From NCBI GenBank assembly GCA_015520425.1, contig WAQC01000042.1, positions 1 through 16,341 of the forward strand: a DNA stretch of 16,341 bases, read 5' to 3'. Position 1 is the first letter of the stretch. The number at the start of each line of letters is the position of its first letter. The DNA comes from Candidatus Pelearchaeum sp. (GTDB lineage Archaea > Thermoproteota > Nitrososphaeria_A > Caldarchaeales > Caldarchaeaceae). This document shows positions 6,857-13,856 of the stretch, one piece after another. The position numbers and the translations under genes are program-made. Below the pieces are notes generated by a model. It did no database searches. It saw nothing but the letters and a program-made list of their open reading frames with translations, and was not told where the DNA came from.

Positions 6857-9800
6857 ATGAGCTACACAGCATCAATCGCCGCAATCCGCTTCGGCATACT
6901 CTCGCCAGACCTCATCAGGAAGATGAGCGTCGCCGAGATAAGCTCACCAGACACCTACGACGAGGACGGTATGCCAATCCCAACAGGCGTGATGGACCCC
7001 CGCCTAGGGACGCTGGAGCCAGGCCAGCGATGCAAGACCTGTGGAAACACATACCTAGGCTGCCCAGGCCACTTCGGGCACATAGAGCTACCAGTCCCAG
7101 TCATCCACGTAGGCTTCGCCAAGACAATATACGAGCTGCTGAAATGCACATGCCGCTCATGCGGTAGGATTCTTCTCTCAGAAGACCAGATAAGCCAGTT
7201 CAAGGAGGAGATTGAACGCTTACAGCAGCAGGGGAGGCCGTATAGGCATGTCTTCTTCAGGGTTAAGCAACGCGCCATGGCCGAGCAGGTCTGCCCCCAC
7301 TGCGGCGAGAAACAGCTCAAGATAGAGCTGGAGAAGCCCGTAACAATAGTGGAGGTAACAGACTCAGGGCCCGTGAGGCTTCACGCCAGCACCGTGAGGT
7401 CCCGCCTAGAGCGCATACCAGATGACGACCTGAGGCTTCTGGACATCAACCCAGAAACCTCAAGGCCAGAGTGGATGGTCCTAACAGTCCTCCCAGTACC
7501 GCCAGTTTATGTCAGGCCATCCATAACGCTTGAGTCTGGCTTCAGGTCTGAGGACGACTTGACCCACAAGCTCGTTGACATTCTCCGCGTGGCCCAGAGG
7601 CTTCGCGAGAACATCAACGCTGGCTCGCCATCGCCAGTAATCGCCGAGCTGTCAGACCTACTGCAATACCACGTAACCACCTACATCAACAACGAGGCGG
7701 TGGGAACCTCGCCAGCCATGCACAGGTCTGGCCGCGTCCTGAAGACGCTCGCGCAACGCCTCAAAGGCAAGGAGGGCAGGTTCAGGCTCAACCTCTCAGG
7801 AAAGCGTGTAGATTTCTCGGCACGCACAGTAATCTCACCAGACATCAACATAGGCGTAAACGAGGTCGGCGTCCCAGTAGAGATAGCCATGCAGCTCACG
7901 GTAGCGGAGAAGGTTACTATATGGAACGTGGAGCGCCTCCGCCAGCTCGTGAGGAACGGGCCAGACAAGTATCCAGGGGCTAAGTATGTTGTTAGGCCTG
8001 ATGGGAAGCGTATCAGGCTTAAGTTTGTTCATGACCTTGAGGAGCTTGCCAACGCGCTGGAGCCAGGCTACACGGTGGAGCGCCACCTACAGAACGGCGA
8101 CATAGTGCTCTTCAACCGCCAGCCATCGCTGCACAGGATGTCAATAATGGCGCACATCGTTAGAGTTCTGCCTTATAGGACGTTTAGGCTTAACCTAGCT
8201 GTATGCACGCCGTATAACGCTGACTTTGACGGGGATGAGATGAACCTCCACGTGCCGCAGAGTGAGGAGGCGCAGACCGAGGCTAGGATACTCCTGCTCG
8301 TCCAGAATAATATCATCTCGCCGCGCTACGGCGCTCCAATCATCGGAGCCATACGCGACTTCCTAACCTCAATGTACCTCCTGACGCGCGAGGGAACGAC
8401 ATTCACCAAGCGCGAGATGGCCCAGCTACTTGCGGCGATAAAGTATTCAGGCCCAATACCAGAGCCCGCAATCAAGAAACCAGAGCCGCGCTGGACGGGT
8501 AAGCAGATATTCAGCCTACTCCTGCCGAAGGACTTTAACCACACGTTCAGGTCTTCCTTTGACCCCAACAGGCCTGTGGTTATCCGAAACGGGGAGCTTG
8601 TGGAGGGTGTTATAGACAAGAACGCCATAGGGATAGAGAAGGCTAACAGCATACTGCATAGGCTTGCCCGTGATTATGGTAATGAGGTTGCCCGCGAGTT
8701 CTTGGACAGGGTTGTGAGGCTTGCCAACACCTACTTGGAGATTCACGGCTTCACCTTCTCGGTTGAAGACCTAACAGTGCCGCGCGAGGCGTATGAGGAG
8801 ATTTCCAGGGTCTTGAGGCAGACTGAGGACGACTTCCTCAAGCTTAAGACCGAGTATGAGCGTGGGAAGCGCGAGATACCGCCTGGGATGACCGAGACGC
8901 AGGCGTTTGAGTCCGATGTCCTACAGCTCCTGAGCGAGGCCAGGGACACCGCTGGGCGTATAGTCCGCTCTAAGATATCGCAGGAGAGTAGTGCAGTCAT
9001 AATGGCTAGGACAGGCGCGCGTGGGACGCTCCTGAACATAGACCAGATGGTCGCAGTGGTGGGCCAGCAGTCGGTGAGGCGTGAGAGGATACACAGGGGC
9101 TTCAACGGCAGGGTTCTCACCTTCTTCAAGAAGGGAGACCTCTCACCAAGGGCGCGCGGCTTCGTCTATAACTCATTCGTCTCAGGCCTAGACCCGATAG
9201 AGTTCTTCTTCCACGCCGTAGGAGGCAGGGACGGGCTGGTGGATACAGCGGTTAGAACCCAGCAGAGCGGCTACATGCAGCGCAGGCTAATCAACGCCCT
9301 AGAGTCGCTCTACATAGACTATGACGGCACGGTGAGGACAGCAGACGAGAAGAGGATAATCCAGTTCCTCTACGGCGAGGATGGCGTAGACCCAGCGAAG
9401 AGCGACCATGGTATTGTTGTCTCGCCTGACGCTCTGATAAACAAGCTGGCCCCAACAATCAAGGGCGGCGCGGCGGCCAAGGAGGAGTATATTGAGGAGA
9501 AGGCCCGCGAGTATGGCCAGCGTCTCCCGCCGAAGATTGTGCGCGAGCTCTCGGCGGCTCTGAAGAATAGCAAGGCCACGCGCGAGCTTGTGGATAAGGC
9601 GTTTGAGGAGCTTGAGCGGCGCTATAACGAGTCGCGTGTTGAGCCTGGGGACGCTGTGGGCGTTATAACTGCCCAATCCATAGGCGAGCCTGGAACCCAG
9701 CTCACGCTCAGGACATTCCACTTCGCTGGAGTGCGCGAGCAGAGCATCCTCCTAGGGCTTCCAAGGCTGATAGAGATAGTGGATGCGCGGAGAACACCCT

Positions 9801-10651
9801 CAACGCCGTTCATGCGCCTGCCCCTAGCTGGCGAGTATGCCCACAACCTAGCCAAGGCGAAGAAGCTGGCGAAGCAGCTCCAGTTCACCAAGTTCGGCGA
9901 CCTAATTGAGGAGATGTCGGTCAACTACAAGCGGGGCACGCTCATCATAAAGCTAAACAGGGAGATAATGGAGGATAGGGGGATAACCAAGAGGGATATT
10001 GAGAAGGCGCTCAAGCTCTTTGAGGGGAAGGTGGATGAGGATGGTGAGACGGTTACGATAAAGCTGAAGGAGGATATGCTGCTGAATATTAACAAGCTGA
10101 AGGAGAGGCTTGACGTAATCAAGGTTAAGGGTGTTAGGAAGATTAAGAGGGCGATAGTGAAGCAGGAGAAGGACGGCTACGTGATAGAGACCGAGGGCTC
10201 AAACCTGAAGGAGATTCTGGAGATTCCTGGGATAGACCACGCCCGCGTGGAGACAAACGACATCTACGAGATTGCCGAGGTTCTGGGTATTGAGGCTGCC
10301 AGGAACGCGATAATCAAGGAAGCTAAGAACGTAATGCGCGAGCAGGGGCTTGACGTGGATATACGGCATCTACTGCTCCTGGCTGATATGATGACAGTGA
10401 GCGGCGCTGTTAGGCAGATAGGCAGGCACGGCGTGGTGAAGCTGAAGAGCAGCGTCCTAGCTAGGGCGGCGTTTGAGATAAGCGTCCAGACATTGATGGA
10501 TGCCGCTGCGCGCGGCGAGGTGGACAACCTAAGAGGAAACGTGGAGCGCATACTGATTGGAAAGGAGATACCCGTCGGAACAGGCATGGTAACGCTCCTG
10601 ATGATGCACGCCGCAGGCCAGGAGGAGAACCAAAACAACAACCAGCAGTAG
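6857..10651 (+). CDS. rpoA: RNA polymerase subunit A (Rpo1), unsplit A'+A''
   Basis: A 1264-residue largest subunit in one continuous frame. The A' part shows the clamp zinc sites (CKTCGNTYLGCPGHFGH near 57-73, CRSC near 98, CPHC near 147), the active-site magnesium motif NADFDGD at 454-460, and the bridge helix GLDPIEFFFHAVGGRDGLVD near 780-800. The A'' part shows the trigger loop ITAQSIGEPGTQLTLRTFHF from 937, LPRLIEIVDARRTPSTP, and the C-terminal GNVERILIGKEIPVGTG block. Most archaea encode A' and A'' as two genes of about 880 and 390 residues; here the sum is kept with no stop or frameshift. The junction is near residues 850-876. ATG 6857 is preferred over GTG 6854 by spacing. The operon ends here, with T-rich sequence following. 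Confidence 0.98.
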   Translation: MSYTASIAAIRFGILSPDLIRKMSVAEISSPDTYDEDGMPIPTGVMDPRLGTLEPGQRCKTCGNTYLGCPGHFGHIELPVPVIHVGFAKTIYELLKCTCRSCGRILLSEDQISQFKEEIERLQQQGRPYRHVFFRVKQRAMAEQVCPHCGEKQLKIELEKPVTIVEVTDSGPVRLHASTVRSRLERIPDDDLRLLDINPETSRPEWMVLTVLPVPPVYVRPSITLESGFRSEDDLTHKLVDILRVAQRLRENINAGSPSPVIAELSDLLQYHVTTYINNEAVGTSPAMHRSGRVLKTLAQRLKGKEGRFRLNLSGKRVDFSARTVISPDINIGVNEVGVPVEIAMQLTVAEKVTIWNVERLRQLVRNGPDKYPGAKYVVRPDGKRIRLKFVHDLEELANALEPGYTVERHLQNGDIVLFNRQPSLHRMSIMAHIVRVLPYRTFRLNLAVCTPYNADFDGDEMNLHVPQSEEAQTEARILLLVQNNIISPRYGAPIIGAIRDFLTSMYLLTREGTTFTKREMAQLLAAIKYSGPIPEPAIKKPEPRWTGKQIFSLLLPKDFNHTFRSSFDPNRPVVIRNGELVEGVIDKNAIGIEKANSILHRLARDYGNEVAREFLDRVVRLANTYLEIHGFTFSVEDLTVPREAYEEISRVLRQTEDDFLKLKTEYERGKREIPPGMTETQAFESDVLQLLSEARDTAGRIVRSKISQESSAVIMARTGARGTLLNIDQMVAVVGQQSVRRERIHRGFNGRVLTFFKKGDLSPRARGFVYNSFVSGLDPIEFFFHAVGGRDGLVDTAVRTQQSGYMQRRLINALESLYIDYDGTVRTADEKRIIQFLYGEDGVDPAKSDHGIVVSPDALINKLAPTIKGGAAAKEEYIEEKAREYGQRLPPKIVRELSAALKNSKATRELVDKAFEELERRYNESRVEPGDAVGVITAQSIGEPGTQLTLRTFHFAGVREQSILLGLPRLIEIVDARRTPSTPFMRLPLAGEYAHNLAKAKKLAKQLQFTKFGDLIEEMSVNYKRGTLIIKLNREIMEDRGITKRDIEKALKLFEGKVDEDGETVTIKLKEDMLLNINKLKERLDVIKVKGVRKIKRAIVKQEKDGYVIETEGSNLKEILEIPGIDHARVETNDIYEIAEVLGIEAARNAIIKEAKNVMREQGLDVDIRHLLLLADMMTVSGAVRQIGRHGVVKLKSSVLARAAFEISVQTLMDAAARGEVDNLRGNVERILIGKEIPVGTGMVTLLMMHAAGQEENQNNNQQ

Positions 10652-10682
10652 CTCTTTTTGGTTTTCTCCCTCTCTCCTTTTT
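10652..10682 (+). terminator. T-rich terminator after rpoA
   Basis: Directly after the rpoA stop, three T runs (10655-10659, 10662-10665, 10678-10682) lie in a pyrimidine tract. This is typical of archaeal intrinsic termination, which needs oligo-T without a hairpin. It fills the 29-nt gap to the convergent haem O synthase gene. Confidence 0.6.
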
Positions 10683-11586
10683 AGAATATCGTGTCAATTA
10701 TTATCGCTAGGAAGAGCAGCGCCAGGTGTGGGCTGCTGAACTTGAAGAGCCGCCAGGCATTATCCTTGTCTGGCTTCCTCATAAGCTCCACGCTGAGAAC
10801 TGCCAGGAGCGCGCCCGTTATCCCAGCCGTAGCCACGTAGATTACCCCGTACTTGGCTGGGTTATGGAAATAGAGCGCGGCCGAGAAGAGAACCATCAAG
10901 ATAGCGGTAGAAGCTATACATCTTATCGCAGTCCTCTCGCTGGTCACAACTGGGAGCATGGGTATGTTTGCGCGTGCATAGTCGTCGCGGTATTTTAGGG
11001 CTAGGCTCCATACGTGGCTGGGTATCCAGAGAACCACTAGGGCGGCCATTATCCACGCCTCCAGCGTGGCCGCGTTGGATACCGCTACATAGCCAGCCAT
11101 CGTGGGAGCACCGCCAGCGAAGCTCCCCAAGATTATGTTAAGCGGCGTCCTCCTCTTAGAATACATCACATAGACAACAACGTAGTCAAATATCCCGAAA
11201 GCCATGAAGAGGAGTGTGAGGAAATTTATGCTAGCGGCTATGGTTAGTGAGGCGGCGATTAGGGCTATTCCGAAGACCAGCGCCTTCCACTCAGGCTTTA
11301 TCTGCCCCGCTGGCAGTGGCCGTTTCCGCGTCCTCTGCATTATCGCATCTATATCCCGCTCAAGATAGTTGGATACGGTCTCAGCCCCAGCGGAGCCTAG
11401 GGTTATCATCAGCGTAGCCATTGCAGCGATGTAGGGGTCTGGAACACCGTTAGAAGCTGCCACAAGCCCCGTAACGCCAGTGAATACCAGAAGCCACCAT
11501 ACACGCGGCTTCGTCAGACGAAAATAGACCTTAACCGTCTCCACCACAGAAAGCGCCTGCGCCTCTCTCCGCACGGGGCTGCGCAC
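10681..11586 (-). CDS. ctaB: Haem O synthase (protohaem IX farnesyltransferase)
   Basis: A 301-residue UbiA-superfamily membrane prenyltransferase. The family transfers a farnesyl group to protohaem, making haem O for haem-copper terminal oxidases. The first Asp-rich motif, NYLERDIDAIMQRTRKRPLP, begins at residue 73, and the haem O synthase signature RTRKRPLP follows it. The second motif, WIPSHVWSLALKYRDDYA, is near 187-204, with IPMLPV after it. About eight or nine hydrophobic segments are visible. The ending RLFKFSSPHLALLFLAII is also typical of CtaB. The start is GTG 11586. The gene stands alone here, with no oxidase subunits nearby. Its product implies an aerobic or microaerobic respiratory chain, in line with the oxygen sensor upstream. 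Other UbiA members are less likely given the exact motifs. Confidence 0.93.
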   Translation of the reverse strand: MRSPVRREAQALSVVETVKVYFRLTKPRVWWLLVFTGVTGLVAASNGVPDPYIAAMATLMITLGSAGAETVSNYLERDIDAIMQRTRKRPLPAGQIKPEWKALVFGIALIAASLTIAASINFLTLLFMAFGIFDYVVVYVMYSKRRTPLNIILGSFAGGAPTMAGYVAVSNAATLEAWIMAALVVLWIPSHVWSLALKYRDDYARANIPMLPVVTSERTAIRCIASTAILMVLFSAALYFHNPAKYGVIYVATAGITGALLAVLSVELMRKPDKDNAWRLFKFSSPHLALLFLAIIIDTIF

Positions 11587-11591
11587 ACCTA

Positions 11592-11626
11592 GGCGCTACA
11601 CGCGCCAAATGCAGGATAAAAACCTG
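11592..11626. promoter_or_regulatory. Shared divergent promoter of ctaB and the phosphate genes
   Basis: CAGGATAAAAACCTG at 11612-11626 holds an A/T box (11616-11622) flanked by the inverted repeat CAGG/CCTG. Read on minus (TTTTTAT) it would start transcription near 11595, just before the ctaB GTG. Read on plus (ATAAAAA) it would start near 11645, just before the DUF47 gene. A GC-rich 5-bp inverted repeat, GGCGC/GCGCC, at 11592-11596/11602-11606 overlaps the inferred ctaB transcript start. Use in both directions is inferred from spacing alone. Confidence 0.45.
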
Positions 11627-11657
11627 TCATGAAATATCATCAATCGTTATATCGTTG

Positions 11658-12362
11658 ATGGTTGTTGTTTGTCTTGGGGTGTGGGCTGTTCGTTGGCCGT
11701 TCTCGCTTTTAAAGAGGCGTGAGGAGGAGCTCGTGGAGCGTCTGCTGAAGCAGTGGGAGATGTCCGCTGAGACTGTGAGGCGCTTCAAAGAGCTTTGCAG
11801 CGCTGTTAGAGGCGGGAGCCATGAGGAGGTTGATAAGCTCTGCGGCGAGGTTGATAGGCTGGAGACGGAGGTGGATGAGGCTAGGCGCAGGATAGCTGAG
11901 GACATCTGCGCTGGCAGCTTCTTCGCCTACCTCCGCGACGACCTGCTCAACCTGGTGGAGAAGCTTGATAGCATAGCAGACTCGGCGAAGGTTGCTGCTA
12001 AGATTCTCCGCGACCTACCCCGCGAAAGCGCGCTAGTCAAGAAAATCTTTAACGAGCAGGAGATGGAGCGCTACGCGCAGCTCTGTCTTGACTCAGTATC
12101 AGCCCTAGGCGACGCCCTGGTGGAGCTTGTTAGACACGGCTCAGGTGCTGTGAAGCTGGCTCACAAGGTAGAGGAGTATGAAGAAGCAGCAGACGCGATG
12201 AAAGAAGCATTACTCAGAAAAATACTACAAGACGCGGAGAGCCATCCAATACTTGACGTAATACAGCTCAAGGACTTCGTGAATCAGGCCGATAACATAT
12301 GCGACGCGGCCGAGGATGCTTCTGATGTTATCCTACAGATAGTCGCAAAAGGGTATAGCTAG
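11658..12362 (+). CDS. DUF47/PhoU-like phosphate transport regulator
   Basis: A protein of about 234 residues, nearly all helical and charged, matching the DUF47 (PhoU-like) proteins encoded next to PiT phosphate permeases. Features are a short hydrophobic N terminus, then FSLLKRREEELVERLLKQ, an acidic segment EVDKLCGEVDRLETEVDEAR like the PhoU metal-binding repeat, and the second-half pattern KDFVNQADNICDAAEDASDVI near the C terminus. It probably binds metal and modulates the permease; this is inferred from family and context. Its stop is 2 nt before the PiT start. The start is uncertain: TTG 11655 and ATG 11658 are adjacent, while GTG 11679 would remove the odd hydrophobic start. An inverted repeat, CATCAA/TTGATG (11638-11643/11655-11660), overlaps the start codons. 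Confidence 0.82.
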   Translation: MVVVCLGVWAVRWPFSLLKRREEELVERLLKQWEMSAETVRRFKELCSAVRGGSHEEVDKLCGEVDRLETEVDEARRRIAEDICAGSFFAYLRDDLLNLVEKLDSIADSAKVAAKILRDLPRESALVKKIFNEQEMERYAQLCLDSVSALGDALVELVRHGSGAVKLAHKVEEYEEAADAMKEALLRKILQDAESHPILDVIQLKDFVNQADNICDAAEDASDVILQIVAKGYS

Positions 12363-12364
12363 GC

Positions 12365-13282
12365 TTGCTTGAGGTAGTTCTCGTATCTATAGCTCTCGCG
12401 CTGGTCTTCGGCTGGAATAATAGCTCAATAGCCGTAGGAGCCCTTACTGGGGTTAGGCTCCTCACATACAGGCGCGCATCTCTTCTTGTTGCCTCAGCAA
12501 TGTTGCTGGGCGTTGTTGCCGAGGGTTGGAAGATGAAGCCCTCGCTACTGCTGAGCGGCGCACCAAGCGGCGAGGCCGCTGCAACTGCGCTCGCGGTATC
12601 AACTGCGCTCATGCTAGGCGCCAACATAGCTGCAATACCCGTAAGCCTCTCCAACATAGCGACAGCCGCATACGTGGGAGCTGCATACTCGGCAGGCCAG
12701 CAGATAAGCATAGACTTCCTCACAAGGGTAATCGTGGCGTGGGTTGCTGCGCCTCTCATAGTTTTGGCTGCAACATCTCTCCTATACGGCGCTGTGAGGA
12801 GGCTGGCTAGGAACGTGAGCCTCGCTACGATGGACGCGTTCAACCGCCTCTCGGTCTATGCGGTTGTCTTCTACGTCTCATACGCGTTGGCGGCGAATAA
12901 CGTGAGCTTCATCCTAGCACTTGCCAGGGAGGCTGGCGCTTACTCCGGCCTCCTACCTCTAGCGCTTGCCCTGGCCTGCTCGCTGGGTGTTATGCTGGTT
13001 GGACGCGGCATAATGGGTGTGATGGCTGAGAGCCTAGTCATCCTAAGCCCCCAGAAGCTGCTCACAGGTCTCTTCACAGCAGCAACGATGCTATGGCTCT
13101 TCACACAGCTCAGCATCCCAGTAGCCCTGACGCAGAACATGCTGGGCGGCTTCCTAGGAGCGGCGCTCACAACACGAATAGCCTTGGTAAAGGCAGCCAC
13201 GCTCAGAAAGCTCATAGCCTCATGGACGCTAACCACGCTGGCAGGCCTAGCACTAGCCTACGCCTATGCTCTCCTGCTATGA
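12365..13282 (+). CDS. PiT-family inorganic phosphate transporter
   Basis: A 305-residue integral membrane protein with about nine or ten hydrophobic segments and an internal two-fold arrangement typical of PiT (PF01384) phosphate:cation symporters. The repeated signature, usually containing Asn-Asp, appears as FGWNNSSIAVGALTG near residues 15-29 and LAANNVSFILA near 175-185, so both Asp positions are Asn. A central basic loop (RRLARN near 145-150) separates the halves. The length is at the short end for the family. The start is TTG 12365, three codons after an in-frame TAG, so a longer protein is excluded; no clear ribosome binding site is seen. Coupling to the DUF47 gene just upstream supports phosphate transport. 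A related anion as substrate cannot be excluded. Confidence 0.85.
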   Translation: MLEVVLVSIALALVFGWNNSSIAVGALTGVRLLTYRRASLLVASAMLLGVVAEGWKMKPSLLLSGAPSGEAAATALAVSTALMLGANIAAIPVSLSNIATAAYVGAAYSAGQQISIDFLTRVIVAWVAAPLIVLAATSLLYGAVRRLARNVSLATMDAFNRLSVYAVVFYVSYALAANNVSFILALAREAGAYSGLLPLALALACSLGVMLVGRGIMGVMAESLVILSPQKLLTGLFTAATMLWLFTQLSIPVALTQNMLGGFLGAALTTRIALVKAATLRKLIASWTLTTLAGLALAYAYALLL

Positions 13283-13714
13283 AGCCATGTAGTAGCGGTA
13301 GTTCCCCTTAGGCCCAGCTCTGCGCAGCACTCCCTTATCATACAGTATGCCCAGCGCCTGGCTTACCTTCCTGCTCTGGAAGAGCACGCCCACAAGCTCT
13401 TTCAGCTTGGCTCGCGTATCTGCTGTTGAGCGCGCCTCCCTGAAGAAGCCAGAGGGTATAAGCTTCTCCTCTATGTGCCGAAGCACCTCTACGGCCTCCG
13501 ACTTACCCCTACGGCGCCGCGTCTTAACAACTGGAGCCGCTGTCTGCGGCACAGGCGCCGCTGGCTGGCCTCCAACCCTCTCCGCCACGCTCCTAGCCAA
13601 AGCAACTAGGTCATCAAGCCTCTTCAGAAGCTCCTCCCGCGACTCAGACTCCATCGTAACATCCGCACCGCCAGCGCGTAGCGTTATGCTATACCTCACC
13701 AATCTGCCAGACAC
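13277..13714 (-). CDS. Small winged-helix-like protein, unknown function
   Basis: A 145-residue protein I do not recognise by name. The N-terminal 45 residues look like a beta hairpin and a helix (RYSITLRAGGADVTMESES, then REELLKRLDDLVALARSVA). A Pro/Ala linker with a basic patch (KTRRRRGKS, near 63-71) follows. The C-terminal 70 residues resemble a winged helix, with SRKVSQALGILYDKGVLRR as a likely recognition segment and GPKGNYRYYM as the wing. It is therefore probably a DNA-binding or chromatin protein; this is inferred from composition. The start is GTG 13714 with a purine-rich GGAAGG just before it. Its stop overlaps the PiT stop by 6 nt, convergently. The opposite-strand frame here is Ser/Thr/Arg-rich and looks spurious. 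Confidence 0.75.
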   Translation of the reverse strand: MSGRLVRYSITLRAGGADVTMESESREELLKRLDDLVALARSVAERVGGQPAAPVPQTAAPVVKTRRRRGKSEAVEVLRHIEEKLIPSGFFREARSTADTRAKLKELVGVLFQSRKVSQALGILYDKGVLRRAGPKGNYRYYMAS

Positions 13715-13739
13715 CCTTCCAAGCCTCTTGGATAACTAC

Positions 13740-13832
13740 GGCCATATGGCCATTTATAGCTCCATCCAGCACGCGAGCCGCTGGCAGGCCGTGGAGCGCC
13801 GCGATGAGCGCTCATAGGCCAGTGTTTGGCCA
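13740..13832. promoter_or_regulatory. Palindrome cluster in the divergent winged-helix/AKR promoter
   Basis: On minus, CTATAAAT (13759-13752) is a TATA box placed to start transcription about 18 nt before GTG 13714. A perfect 12-bp palindrome, GGCCATATGGCC (13740-13751), sits directly downstream of it, where a bound repressor would block initiation. GGCCA recurs at 13740, 13748, 13817 and 13828, and GGCCA/TGGCC at 13817-13821/13827-13831 forms another inverted repeat. GAGCGC/GCGCTC (13794-13799/13808-13813) is a hairpin in the possible leader of the reductase gene. A binding protein is inferred, not shown. Confidence 0.5.
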
Positions 13833-13856
13833 GATGTTGTTAGCTGGAATAGCGTT

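Noticed and set aside
9390..9500. A separate A'' (rpoA2) gene starting inside rpoA
   Set aside because: No ATG, GTG or TTG stands in frame at the expected A'' start, and the frame is continuous with A'. The purine-rich AAGGAGGAG alone is not enough.
12328..12843. 171-codon minus-strand frame over the PiT gene
   Set aside because: It is antisense to membrane-segment codons. The plus frame has transporter motifs and operon spacing.
13347..13817. 156-codon plus-strand frame opposite the winged-helix-like gene
   Set aside because: It is Ser/Thr/Arg-rich with no domain pattern. The minus frame has ordinary soluble-protein composition, a TATA box and a start-proximal purine tract.
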